From Sphaerisporangium dianthi (lineage in GTDB: Bacteria; Actinomycetota; Actinomycetes; Streptosporangiales; Streptosporangiaceae): a stretch of DNA of 64,000 nucleotides. The first letter of the stretch is position 1, and each line of letters begins with the position of its first letter. Positions 25,688 to 34,487 of the stretch are shown here, in pieces. Location: assembly GCF_042654065.1 (NCBI RefSeq), contig NZ_JBHSFP010000010.1:1-64000 (forward strand), written 5' to 3'. The position numbers were made by a program, and so were the translations under genes. The notes beneath the pieces were generated by a model. That model made no database searches. It was not told the origin of the DNA and saw only the letters and a program-made list of their open reading frames with translations.

Positions 25688-26914
25688 GTGCGGCTGTACC
25701 TCACCGCGCTCAATCCGACAGACTCGGTCACCGATGGCTTCCTCCCAGCCGCCCGCTCCCTCGGCTGCGAGGTGACGCTGCTCACCGACCAGCCCGAGCG
25801 CTACACCGGAGTGGAGACGCTGCGCACCGACGTCCGCGACGCGCGCTCGGTCATCGACACGATCGCCCGCCACCACCCGCCCGGCGCGATCTTCTCCAAC
25901 TCCGATCACATCCAGCCGGAGACCGCCCTGGCCGCCGCCTACTTCGGGCTGCCGGGCAAAGACTGGCGCGCCTGCCTGACCGCCAAGAACAAGGCGCTGA
26001 CCCGGCAGCGGCTCGCCGCCGCGGGAGTGGAGCGGGTATGGTCCACGCGGCTCGCGCCCGGCGAACCGCTCCCGGACGCACTCTGCGAGCCCCGTCCGGG
26101 CGGGCGCGGTGAACCGCCGCAGGACGGTCCGGCGTACCCGGTCGTGGTCAAACCGCGCGAAGGGGTCGCTAGCGAGGACGTCGTGCTGGCCGCAGACGCG
26201 CGCGAACTGGCCGCGGCCGTCACCGGCATCCGCGCGCGGCGGCCCGGCGCCACTCTGGTGATCGAGGAATACCTGGAAGGGCCGCTGCACACCCTCGAAA
26301 CCCTGGGCGACGGCCACGCTCTCCACGTGCTCGGCGGCTTCCGCACGACCCTCGGCCCTCTCCCGCACTTCGTGGAAGAACGCCTCGACTGGGCACCGCC
26401 GGGCGGACGCCTCCCCCACACCCCTGACAGCGCGGCGCTGGAGCACGTGCTGCGGGCGCTCGCGGCGATCGGCGCCGGGTTCGGCGCCTGCCACACCGAG
26501 TACGTCCTCACCGCACGGGGTCCGCGGATCGTCGAGGTCAACTACCGGCTCATCGGCGACACCTGCGACTTCCTGCTCGCCGAACTGCTCGGGGTGCCGC
26601 TCTTCGAGCAGGTCCTGCGGGTGCATCTCGGCGAGCCCGCCGAGGCCCCGCCGCCCGTCTCCGGCCACGGCGCGGCGGTGAGCCTGATCGCGGACCGTGG
26701 CGGGGTCGTCAAGGCCGCCCCGGGCGACGTGACGGAGGCGATCGGCGGCGTACGGCTCCGCCACCGGCCGTTCCGCGCGCCCGGGGACGTCGTGGAGCTG
26801 ACCCACACCAACCGCGACTACCTGGGCGTCGTCCGGGCGGCCGGGCCCGGACGTGACGCCGTCGACCGGGCCATAGAGTCCTTCCGCGCCCGCTCGCCCT
26901 GGGTGGTCGAGTGA
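25688..26914 (+). CDS. ATP-grasp ligase, siderophore biosynthesis (PvsA-like)
   Basis: The 408-aa protein has the ATP-grasp core: YPVVVKPREGVASEDV (ATP-binding Lys), LVIEEYLEGP and a metal-binding HTEYVLTARGPRIVEVNYRLIGD. Such enzymes ligate a carboxylate to an amine through an acyl-phosphate. Its place as first gene before two NIS synthetases and a decarboxylase corresponds to PvsA of vibrioferrin synthesis, which forms an amide between small building blocks. GTG at 25688 is favoured, with GGGGGT upstream; another GTG lies 9 nt earlier. The stop overlaps the next gene by GTGA. Substrates are inferred only from the cluster. Confidence 0.82.
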   Translation: MRLYLTALNPTDSVTDGFLPAARSLGCEVTLLTDQPERYTGVETLRTDVRDARSVIDTIARHHPPGAIFSNSDHIQPETALAAAYFGLPGKDWRACLTAKNKALTRQRLAAAGVERVWSTRLAPGEPLPDALCEPRPGGRGEPPQDGPAYPVVVKPREGVASEDVVLAADARELAAAVTGIRARRPGATLVIEEYLEGPLHTLETLGDGHALHVLGGFRTTLGPLPHFVEERLDWAPPGGRLPHTPDSAALEHVLRALAAIGAGFGACHTEYVLTARGPRIVEVNYRLIGDTCDFLLAELLGVPLFEQVLRVHLGEPAEAPPPVSGHGAAVSLIADRGGVVKAAPGDVTEAIGGVRLRHRPFRAPGDVVELTHTNRDYLGVVRAAGPGRDAVDRAIESFRARSPWVVE

Positions 26915-28797
26915 CCCCGGCCACCGCCGAGCGCGCCGCAGCGCCCGGCGCCGCCCCGGAGAGCCGAGAAACCGGCCCCGAAGGCGAAGAAACCACCGCC
27001 CGGACGGGCGGCGGATCGCGTGAGCCGTATCTGGCCGCCCGGGTGCTGGACGCGCTGATCCGCGAGGACTACGGCGGCCTGGCCGCCCGCATGACCCGCA
27101 CCAAGGACGGCGTCCAGCTCGTGCTGCCGTCGGGGCGACGGGTGCGCCTCGCACCCGGTCAGCTGTATCAGGACTTCATGGTCGCCCACACGGAGTCGCT
27201 GACTCTCCGCGAGGTGCTCGACGCGCTCACCCGGACCGCCGACCCAGGGGACGGCGAGGGCGTGGCCGCCTTCGCCGAGGAATGCCGCGCGGCGCTGCGC
27301 GCGTACGAGCTGCACGAGGCCCGCCGCGAAGGCGTCCTGGCGCGCCTGCGTCCCAGCTTCGGGCCCGCGGCAGGTGGAATGTCCTCGAGGGACGCGGCCG
27401 GTGAGGCGCCGCTGGGGCGGTCGGTCGCCTATGAGACGCTCGCCGCGTTCGTCGACCACCCGGTCTACCCGACATCTCGCGCCCGTCTCGGGCTCGCGGA
27501 TGCGGAGATCACCTCCTACGCCCCCGAGTTCGCACCGTCCTTCCTCCTCCGCTGGGCGGCCGTGCCCGTCGACCGGCTGATCGGACCGGGTGGCGGAACG
27601 GCGGTGCCGGCCGGCGGGCCGGCACGCTCAGACGGCGGGACTGCGTCCCCGGACGACCGGACGGCACGCTCAAGCGGTGGGGCGGCATCACCGCAGGACG
27701 GGACGGCACGCACAGGTGGCAGGGTGGCGGACTCGGGTGGCGGGGCGGGGGGCGATCTTCCCGGGTGGTGGCCGCGGGGGGACGCCGCGTACGTGCGGTT
27801 CCCGGTGCATCCGCTGACCTTTCCCGCCGTTCGCGCCATCCCCGGCGTGCTGCTCCTGGACGAGCCGTACCTGGTGGTGCGTCCCACGCTGTCGATGCGC
27901 ACCGTCGAGGTGGAGCCGCGCACGCATCTCAAGCTTCCCCTGACCACGAGCACCCTCGGGGCCCGCAACCGCAGGTCCATCAAGCCGGGCACCCTGGAGG
28001 ACGGCGCGCGGGCGGAGCTGCTGCTGCGGGAGGTGCTTCGCCGCGAACCGGACGCCGGCGTGCTCGTCGCCGACGAGCAGACCTACGCCCACGCGGGCCA
28101 TGACCACCTCGGCTGGTTGCTGCGCCGCCTGCCTCCCGGCGAGATCGTCCCGGTCGCCGCCCTGACGGCTCCCTTCCCCGGCGGCGGGAGGGTGATCGAC
28201 CATCTGGCCGGCCGTTACCGGGGTGGCGAGGTGTCCGCGCTGCTCGCCGAGTACCTGCGCGTGCTGTTCACCTGGAACGTCCGGCTGTTCGTCACCTACG
28301 GCATCGCCCTGGAGGCGCACCAGCAGAACCTCTCGCTGGTCTTCGACGAGGACGCCGGGGCCGGGGCGGCGATGCGGCTGCTGGTCAAGGACAACGACGG
28401 GCTGCTCGTCTCTCCCGAACGGCTCGTCGCGACGGGGCTGGAGGTCCCGGGCTTCACCGACCCGCGCATGCTGAACGGCGACCCGCACGCCCTCGCGGAC
28501 GTGTTCGTCACGATCACCCTGCATCTGGCCGCCGCCGCGGTGGCGTTCGGCGCGGGACACGGTGAGCTGGTCGCCCCGGCTCTGGAGAACGCGCTCGCCG
28601 AGCACGGCGGCCATCCGATGGCGCGGCTGCTGCGCGCCCGCACGCTGGACGCGGCCCGCCTGGTCGGCAAGTCCATGGTCAGCGCCGGGACCCTGGTGGC
28701 CCGCTCGCGCATCGTCTCGGCCGACATCAACAAGCACTACGGCGCCAGCGGGCCGAACTATCTACGCCACCACCCCCGCAGAGAGGTGAACCATTGA
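26911..28797 (+). CDS. IucA/IucC-type NIS siderophore synthetase 1 (PvsB-like)
   Basis: NIS synthetases adenylate a citrate or dicarboxylate carboxyl and join it to an amine or alcohol. The 628-aa protein shows DHPVYPTSRARLG (variant of HPxHPxxKxRxG, here with Tyr and Arg), TFPAVRAIPG, LKLPLTTSTLGARNRRSI (nucleotide-site Lys/Thr), EAHQQNLSLVFDED and VKDNDG. The altered first motif may indicate different substrate preference. A Gly/Ser/Thr/Ala/Arg-rich insert at about 226-288 (GGTASPDDRTARSSGG) interrupts the domain and looks unstructured. Overlaps both neighbours by 4 nt. Confidence 0.88.
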   Translation: MTPATAERAAAPGAAPESRETGPEGEETTARTGGGSREPYLAARVLDALIREDYGGLAARMTRTKDGVQLVLPSGRRVRLAPGQLYQDFMVAHTESLTLREVLDALTRTADPGDGEGVAAFAEECRAALRAYELHEARREGVLARLRPSFGPAAGGMSSRDAAGEAPLGRSVAYETLAAFVDHPVYPTSRARLGLADAEITSYAPEFAPSFLLRWAAVPVDRLIGPGGGTAVPAGGPARSDGGTASPDDRTARSSGGAASPQDGTARTGGRVADSGGGAGGDLPGWWPRGDAAYVRFPVHPLTFPAVRAIPGVLLLDEPYLVVRPTLSMRTVEVEPRTHLKLPLTTSTLGARNRRSIKPGTLEDGARAELLLREVLRREPDAGVLVADEQTYAHAGHDHLGWLLRRLPPGEIVPVAALTAPFPGGGRVIDHLAGRYRGGEVSALLAEYLRVLFTWNVRLFVTYGIALEAHQQNLSLVFDEDAGAGAAMRLLVKDNDGLLVSPERLVATGLEVPGFTDPRMLNGDPHALADVFVTITLHLAAAAVAFGAGHGELVAPALENALAEHGGHPMARLLRARTLDAARLVGKSMVSAGTLVARSRIVSADINKHYGASGPNYLRHHPRREVNH

Positions 28798-30776
28798 AGG
28801 GCGTCGTGTGCGGCCCCTCCGCTGCCGGATCGCCCGCCGGCGTCTCCCCGTCCGGGGTCCCGGCGACGCTCGTCCCCGCTCCAGTGATCCCGGGAGCCGA
28901 GGTCACGCAGGACACGGAGGGGACGTGGGACGACGTCACGGAGGAAGCCGGGAACGACCGGGACGGCGCCGCGAAAGGGACGTGGGACGGCGTCACTGAT
29001 GAGGCCGGGAACGAGTGGGAGGGCGTCGCGGAGGAGGCGACGCTGGCGGCACTGCTGCGGTGCTGCGTTCGGGAGGTCGCCGGGCCGCGCGGGCAGGTCT
29101 GGGCCGCCACGCCGTACGTGCTGCTGCGCCTGGCCGGCGCCCTCATTCGCGTACCGGCCTCCGGCGGGCTCGCGCTGCGCTTCGACGGGGCCGCCGAACG
29201 GCTGCTGCGCGGCGTTTGGCGTCCTTTGTCGGTGGACCTGCTCGTCCGCTTGGTCGAGGCGGAGCTGAGCGACGGGTCCGCACTCCGTGGGGAGAAGTCC
29301 GCCGGGTGCGGGTCGGGGTACAACGTGGAGTTCGCCGGGCAGGTGGCCGCCAGTCGTGCGGCGATCGCGGTCATGCTGCGCGAGCGGGCGGACGCGGCCG
29401 CCCCCGAGGACCCGTGGCTGGCGTCGGAGCAGGCGCTGGTGCTCGGGCACCCGTTCCACCCCTCGCCCAAGGCCAGGACCGGCGCCGACTGGGCCCGGTA
29501 CGCGCCCGAGGCGCACGCCGCTTTCCCGCTTCGGCTGCTCGGCGTGCGGGACGACGTGCTCGCGACCGGCGGCGACACGAAGGCCATCGACGGTCTGGGC
29601 GACGCACCGGCCGGGTACACCTTGCTCCCCGCCCACCCGTGGCAGCTGGAACTGCTCGCCGCCGAGCTGGCCGCCCCGCTCGCGGACGGGCGGCTCGTGG
29701 ATCTCGGTCACGGCACGAGCCCGGCCGTCCCCACCTCCTCGGTGCGGACGGTGTACGAGCCGGCGATCGGCAAGTGCCTGAAGTTCAGCCTGGACGTGCG
29801 GATCACCAACTGCGTGCGCAAGAACGCCTGGTACGAGCTGACCTCCGCCGCCGAGCTGACCTGCAGGCTGGAGCCGGTGTTCGCCGACCTGTCGCGGCGC
29901 TTCCCCGGGACCCGCTGGCTGCCCGAGCCGGGGTACCGGTCGGCGGGGCTCGGCACGCGCCTGCTCGAAGGGCTGGGTGTCATCGTCCGGTCGAGCCCGT
30001 GGGAGGTGACCGGGCCCGGCGTCACCCCCGTCCTGGCCGGAGCCCTGGCCGCCTTTGGCACGGCCCCCGCCACGGCCTCGGGCGGCGGCGCGGCCGGGCC
30101 GCCGGCGGCGATGACCGAGTCGACGGCGGCGGCGATGGCGGGCGCGGCAGGAGCCATGGCGGGTGCGGCAGGGGCTGGTGCCGCAGGGGCCACGGCGGGT
30201 GCGGCGGCGGCGGTGGCCGCTCTGCGGCGGGAGCCTGTGCGGTGGTGGGGCGCGTACGTGGAGCGGGTGGCGCTCCCCGTCTTCGAGGCCTACTTCCGGC
30301 ACGGCGTGGTGCTGGAGCCCCACCTCCAGAACGTCCTGGTCGGCATCGACGCCGAAGGCATGCCAGTTGAAGCCATATATCGGGACATGGAAGGCACCAA
30401 GCTGGTCGAAGGCCGGCACGATCTGTCCGGCCTTCCGGATCCGGTCACCCGGGCGGTCACCTATGACGCCACGCGCGGCTGGAACCGCGTGGTCTACTGC
30501 ATCATGGTGAACCATCTCCCCGAGATCGCCGCGACGGTCGCAGGGTCGGCGGCACCGCACGCCCGAGACGAGCTCCTCGGCGACCTGTGGGCGGAGGCCA
30601 GGGCGCGCGTCGCCCACTACGCCGACCGGCTCCGGCGGCCGCTCCCCCTGCGCGACCTGCTCGCCGGAGCGCCGCTGCCCGCGAAGGCCAACCTGGCGAC
30701 CAGGTGGGCCCGCTCGGCCGACCGCGACGCCGGCTACGTCCCCGTGGCCAACCCGTTCGCGGGGGTGCCGGCGTGA
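28794..30776 (+). CDS. IucA/IucC-type NIS siderophore synthetase 2 (PvsD-like)
   Basis: This 660-aa synthetase has the canonical GHPFHPSPKARTG, LLPAHPWQLE, PTSSVRTVY, CLKFSLDVRITNCVRKNAW and LEPHLQNVLV with YRDMEGTK. It probably activates citrate. The first 80 residues are poorly conserved and contain a 19-residue tandem duplication (GTWDDVTEEAGN / GTWDGVTDEAGN). An Ala/Gly-rich insert (AMAGAAGAMAGAAGAG, near 445) interrupts the middle. The TTG start lies in the preceding stop (TTGA overlap), although a start near residue 75 would also keep the domain. Its stop overlaps the decarboxylase GTG. Confidence 0.9.
   Translation: MKGVVCGPSAAGSPAGVSPSGVPATLVPAPVIPGAEVTQDTEGTWDDVTEEAGNDRDGAAKGTWDGVTDEAGNEWEGVAEEATLAALLRCCVREVAGPRGQVWAATPYVLLRLAGALIRVPASGGLALRFDGAAERLLRGVWRPLSVDLLVRLVEAELSDGSALRGEKSAGCGSGYNVEFAGQVAASRAAIAVMLRERADAAAPEDPWLASEQALVLGHPFHPSPKARTGADWARYAPEAHAAFPLRLLGVRDDVLATGGDTKAIDGLGDAPAGYTLLPAHPWQLELLAAELAAPLADGRLVDLGHGTSPAVPTSSVRTVYEPAIGKCLKFSLDVRITNCVRKNAWYELTSAAELTCRLEPVFADLSRRFPGTRWLPEPGYRSAGLGTRLLEGLGVIVRSSPWEVTGPGVTPVLAGALAAFGTAPATASGGGAAGPPAAMTESTAAAMAGAAGAMAGAAGAGAAGATAGAAAAVAALRREPVRWWGAYVERVALPVFEAYFRHGVVLEPHLQNVLVGIDAEGMPVEAIYRDMEGTKLVEGRHDLSGLPDPVTRAVTYDATRGWNRVVYCIMVNHLPEIAATVAGSAAPHARDELLGDLWAEARARVAHYADRLRRPLPLRDLLAGAPLPAKANLATRWARSADRDAGYVPVANPFAGVPA
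28920..29033 (+). repeat. 57-bp tandem duplication inside NIS synthetase 2
   Basis: Two in-frame 57-bp units (28920-28976 and 28977-29033) encode similar 19-residue acidic segments. They differ at a dozen or so positions, so the duplication is not recent. Confidence 0.8.
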
Positions 30777-31897
30777 ACATCCCCGACCGGGTGCGCGAAC
30801 GCGCCGAACGCCTCGCCGACGCCCTTCCCGCGTACGTGTACGACCTGGCGTCGCTCGACCGGCACGCCGCCGCCGTCCGCCGGGCCCTGCACGGCGTCGA
30901 GCTGTACTACGCGGTCAAGGCCAACCCCGACCCCGCCCTGCTGCACACGCTGGCCCCGTACACCGACGGCTTCGAGGTGTCCTCCGGCGGCGAGGTGGCA
31001 CACGTCCGGTCGGTGCTGCCGGACGCCCGGCTGGCGCTCGGCGGTCCGGGCAAGACGGACGCCGAGCTGGCCCTGGACGTCCACCGCGTGCACGTCGAGA
31101 GCCCCGGCGAGTTGCGCCGGCTCGTCGAGGTGGCGGGCCCGGCCGACGCGCTGCTCCGGGTGAACCTCGCCGTTCCCGTCGACGGGGCGTCGCTGGCCAT
31201 GGGCGGCGGTGCGACGCCGTTCGGCATGGACCCCGACGGCGTGCGCGAGTGTCTGGACCTGCTGCGCGGGCAGAACAGGGTGCGCCTGCGCGGCTTCCAC
31301 GCCCACCTGGCCAGCGGCCTGCGGGCCCCCGGCCTGCTCGACCTGGCCAAGGCCGTGCTGGCCTTCGGCCGCGACCTCGCCTCCGGCCAGGAACTTCCCG
31401 ATCTTGAGATCAACGTCGGCGGCGGCATGGCCGTGTCGTACCAGGACCCCGAAGAGCTCTTCGACTGGGAGGCCTACGGACGGGGCCTCGAAGGCCTGCG
31501 CGACCCCGGCGAGACGCTGCGCGTGGAGCCGGGCCGGGCGCTGACCGCCTACTGCGGCTGGTACCTCACCCGCGTGATCGACGTGAAGCGCGTCCACGGC
31601 GAGGTGTTCGCCGTGGTCACCGGCGGCACCCACCATCTGCGCACGCCCGTGGCCAAGGGGCACGACCAGCCTTTCGCCGTCCTGCCGACCGGCCGCCCCG
31701 GCACGGGCCCGACCGACGAGCCGGTCACCGTGGCCGGTCAGCTCTGCACCCCGAAGGACGTCTTCGCGCGCAAGGTGCCCATGTCGGTGAACGTGGGGGA
31801 CATCGTGGCCTTCGGCATGGCCGGCGCCTACGCCTGGACCATCTCCCACCATGACTTCCTGATGCACCCCAGACCCGGCTTCCACTACCTCACCTGA
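30773..31897 (+). CDS. Type III PLP-dependent decarboxylase (PvsE/SbnH-like)
   Basis: The 374-aa alanine-racemase-fold decarboxylase carries the PLP lysine in LYYAVKANPDP (about residue 47), the DGFEVSSGGEVAHV, FHAHLASG and INVGGGMAVSY phosphate-binding segments, and GGTHHLRTP and GQLCTPKDVF near the end. Relatives are LysA, SbnH and PvsE. In vibrioferrin synthesis PvsE decarboxylates a seryl intermediate to the ethanolamine part. The GTG start overlaps the previous stop; a longer frame reaching 30587 lies inside the synthetase gene and was rejected. It is the last gene of the operon. Confidence 0.9.
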   Translation: MNIPDRVRERAERLADALPAYVYDLASLDRHAAAVRRALHGVELYYAVKANPDPALLHTLAPYTDGFEVSSGGEVAHVRSVLPDARLALGGPGKTDAELALDVHRVHVESPGELRRLVEVAGPADALLRVNLAVPVDGASLAMGGGATPFGMDPDGVRECLDLLRGQNRVRLRGFHAHLASGLRAPGLLDLAKAVLAFGRDLASGQELPDLEINVGGGMAVSYQDPEELFDWEAYGRGLEGLRDPGETLRVEPGRALTAYCGWYLTRVIDVKRVHGEVFAVVTGGTHHLRTPVAKGHDQPFAVLPTGRPGTGPTDEPVTVAGQLCTPKDVFARKVPMSVNVGDIVAFGMAGAYAWTISHHDFLMHPRPGFHYLT

Positions 31898-32054
31898 ACG
31901 TGCAGGTTCATGTCGCGATATGTGCGGGAAATCACGGATGATGCGCCAAGCGCGAACTGAATAGCATTGGGCGCCTGATCGTCGGGGAGCGCGCGATTCG
32001 GGCGCCTGAGCTGGGACGTGCGGATTGTCGGAGGGGCGCGGTACGGTCGGCGGC

Positions 32055-32729
32055 ATGTCGCGATCAGCAGAAGCGGGCCCCTCCGTGTCTCCCTCCGCCG
32101 CTCCGCCGGCCGTCACGGCGGACGATCTCGATCAGGCCGTGCACCTCGTCCTCGGTGTTCTCGGCGGCGCGCCGGCCGACGCCTGGGACCGCAAGGCGGG
32201 CTCGCTCGAGTGGGACTGCTGGGAGACCATCCAGCATCTCAGCGACGACTTCTTCTCCTACGCCCTGCGGCTGGGCCGCCGGACGCCCGCCCTCGACCAC
32301 AGCCCGCCGCTCCTGTGGGAGAGCCGGCGGCCGGGCGGGCCTCAGAGCGCGTTCCGCGCCGACCGTTCGGCGGGGCCCGAAGGGCTGTTGCAGGTGCTGG
32401 AAGCGTGCGGCGGGCTGCTCGCCGCCGTGGTCAGGACGAGACCGCCGCATGTGCGCGCCTACCACGTCTACGGGGCGTCCGACCCTGCGGGGTTCGCCGC
32501 GATGGGCATCGTGGAGGCCCTGGTCCACACGCACGATGTGGCCGGCGGGCTCGGGTTCGCCTGGAACCCGCCGGCCGATCTGTGCGCGCGGGTGCTGGCC
32601 CGGCTCTTCCCGGAGATCCCGGCCACCGGCGACCCCTGGCCCTGCCTGCTGTGGGCCACCGGTCGCGGCGAGCTTCCCGGGCGTCCGCGCCTCACCACGT
32701 GGCGCTGGTACGGCGCCCCCCTCGCATAG
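32055..32729 (+). CDS. Maleylpyruvate isomerase / DinB-like four-helix protein
   Basis: The 224-aa protein has the helical DinB-type arrangement of mycothiol-dependent isomerases: ADDLDQAVHLVLGVL, SLEWDCWETIQHLSDDFF and ALVHTHDVAGGLGFAW with the C-terminal His-x-x-Asp type metal ligands. Three histidines (HLSDD, HVYG, HTHD) could bind metal. ATG at 32055 is chosen; an in-frame TTG lies 30 nt upstream. Real substrate unknown. It follows the siderophore operon after 157 bp without evident link. Confidence 0.72.
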   Translation: MSRSAEAGPSVSPSAAPPAVTADDLDQAVHLVLGVLGGAPADAWDRKAGSLEWDCWETIQHLSDDFFSYALRLGRRTPALDHSPPLLWESRRPGGPQSAFRADRSAGPEGLLQVLEACGGLLAAVVRTRPPHVRAYHVYGASDPAGFAAMGIVEALVHTHDVAGGLGFAWNPPADLCARVLARLFPEIPATGDPWPCLLWATGRGELPGRPRLTTWRWYGAPLA

Positions 32730-32781
32730 CCCGCCGGCTACCGGTCGCGATCACGCGAGGCGACACCGTCGTCGCCGCGCT

Positions 32782-33001
32782 TCACGCTGTCGCGGAAGGC
32801 GCCCACTCGCCGGCGGTGACCCGCGACACCGGGCCGTGCGGGCGCTTGCTGTCGCGCAGCGCGATGCCGGCAAATCCTGCGGTGCATTCGATGGCGAGCG
32901 GGAAATCGGAGCGACACGCCATCGAGTTCGAGGGCTTCATCGTATTTGCGTGCGAAATCGGCCCTGGGGAGGCGCTTGCCCACCTCGACCATGCTCACCA
33001 T
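32782..33001 (-). pseudogene. XRE-HTH / DUF397 gene-pair remnant
   Basis: From 33001 the frame reads VSMVEVGKRLPRADFARKYDEAL, the last third of the helix-turn-helix of the XRE regulators that usually precede DUF397 genes. The homology stops near 32920. In another frame an ORF from 32922 to 32782 (46 aa) reads IECTAGFAGIALRDSKRPHG and VTAGEW, the core of DUF397. The beginning and the whole C-terminal domain of the regulator and the start of DUF397 are missing. This is a deleted, out-of-frame fusion of a common actinomycete pair and is almost certainly non-functional. Confidence 0.75.
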
Positions 33002-33215
33002 GGCCCCTGTATAACCGATACGTTCTCCTAGCCCTTATTGGCTGATATGCGCCTCGTTTCGGCGTTTCCGCACTTCGTAGCCGAAGCGGGCCGCCGGGGA
33101 CGACTCTGGGCTGCGTTCACGCCGGGGAGGCATGCGACCTCCGCTCAATATGAGCTAACCGATCTCCAACGTAAAGCATCGAACGTTTGTTGCGAACATT
33201 CCCTTACGGAGAGTA

Positions 33216-33707
33216 ATGGACGGAGACAGGGCGGGGAAGGGCAAGAAGGGAATTCGTCGAAGGATGGTGCGGGCCATGTCAGAGAATCCACATAACTCCG
33301 ATATGCGACATCAAATGAGGTGCCGGAATACACCCCGGATACCGAACCAGGCACGAGGACCGGACGTGGCACCGGACACGGCGCGGACGGCGGACCGGGC
33401 AGAGGCACCGGACCGGGCTGGGGCGCTGGACCTGGCTGGGGCGCTGGACCGGGCGCGGACACCGGCCTCCGCGCGGGAACCGCATCTCGTCCCGATGGCG
33501 GCGGGAGGCGGGATCGCGCGCACCACGGCGCGCCGGGCCGGGGAGACCCCGCGCCGCTCCGTCCAGTTCGAGGTGACCTGGCAGCGGGCCGTCCGCGCGA
33601 TGCGCGCGTCCGGCCTCACCCGCGACGAACTCGCCCGGACGGCCAGGGCGCTGGGCCGGACTCCCCTCACCGACCAAGAATGGGCCGATATCGATGAGCA
33701 CCGATGA
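33216..33707 (+). CDS. Hypothetical protein, 163 aa
   Basis: The ATG follows ACGGAGAG. The first 90 residues are low in complexity with an RAGALDLAGALDRA repeat encoded by an imperfect 18-bp tandem DNA repeat near 33415-33455. The last 70 residues look folded (VQFEVTWQRAVRAMRASGLTRDELARTARALG), rather like a small helical domain. No family recognised. The stop overlaps the next start by 14 nt, so the two genes are probably coupled. Confidence 0.5.
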   Translation: MDGDRAGKGKKGIRRRMVRAMSENPHNSDMRHQMRCRNTPRIPNQARGPDVAPDTARTADRAEAPDRAGALDLAGALDRARTPASAREPHLVPMAAGGGIARTTARRAGETPRRSVQFEVTWQRAVRAMRASGLTRDELARTARALGRTPLTDQEWADIDEHR

Positions 33708-34110
33708 CACCACTTCGGAGAAGCGCGCGGCCGAGGACGCCGATCTGCTCGCGGTCCTGCGCCGTCACCTGGTCGCCGAGGGCGTCCGCTGCCGGATCTT
33801 CATGAGGGTGCGGCTCACCATCGGCACCGAGGCCATCCCGCCGCAGCGCACCTGCCGGCCGCCCGAGTTGATCGTGTACGGGCCGGACGGGAAGGAGCGG
33901 GCGAAGGTCACCGTCCGCACGAGGCTGTGGGGCACCGCCTTCCTGGTCAGCCCGGCCGGCGACGCCCCGGAGTTCCAGTTCCCCATGGGGCAGGTCTCCG
34001 AGATCCTCCGCTGGCTCCGCCTGCTGGCCGAGGACGAGCTGAGCATCGCCCCACCGGTCGAGGGCGACGCCGAGACCGCTTCTCCGGCGTCCTCTCCGAC
34101 ATCGCCGTGA
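33694..34110 (+). CDS. Hypothetical protein, 138 aa
   Basis: A compact protein without membrane segments. The middle (CRPPELIVYGPDGKERAKVTVRTRLWGTAFLV) reads like alternating beta strands and the end (SEILRWLRLLAEDEL) like an amphipathic helix; the tail is disordered. It is coupled to the upstream gene. I know of no function; paired genes of this type often encode small accessory proteins. Confidence 0.6.
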   Translation: MSTDDTTSEKRAAEDADLLAVLRRHLVAEGVRCRIFMRVRLTIGTEAIPPQRTCRPPELIVYGPDGKERAKVTVRTRLWGTAFLVSPAGDAPEFQFPMGQVSEILRWLRLLAEDELSIAPPVEGDAETASPASSPTSP

Positions 34111-34487
34111 CGCGTCCGACGTATTCGACGCATCGGCCGCCTTCCCGCCGCCCGGGCTCCCGTGGCGGGGTCGTGGGACAAGAAACTTGAACGACCATTT
34201 CTTGGAATCATTCAAGATTGATGTTACTGTTACCACAGGTCAGAGGCCCAGAGCATCTCCCAGGGGCGGTTCGGAGCCGCCGCAGCGGCCCACGCGGCCG
34301 ACGCACAGAGGCCGCCTGGGAACGCCGCCGTGTGAGGCGCAGGCCTCCACCGCAGGCACGGCCGGCGCCGGTGTGCCCGGCCGGCCTGCACAACCCACCG
34401 TTCCCACCCCACCCCGTTGGAAGTGTTCGCGATGCCGTCCCCGTCGATTCCCGGCCCGCAAGCTCCGTCCGCAGAGCGGCGCCGCCT
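34111..34487. other. Intergenic region upstream of the histidine kinase
   Basis: This 377-bp stretch has a short AT-richer island (34180-34240) with inverted CTTGAA/TTCAAG and a promoter-like TTGGAA (34202) - 17 nt - TACTGT (34225). The rest is Arg/Pro-coding-like DNA in every frame. The kinase frame is open back to 34218 but the translation is not protein-like, so it was left out. Confidence 0.4.

Noticed and set aside
28758..30617. 619-codon open frame on the minus strand
   Set aside because: Antisense to NIS synthetase 2, which has all its active-site motifs.
33038..33295. 85-codon open frame before the hypothetical gene pair
   Set aside because: It lacks a ribosome binding site and overlaps the better-supported ATG at 33216 in another frame.
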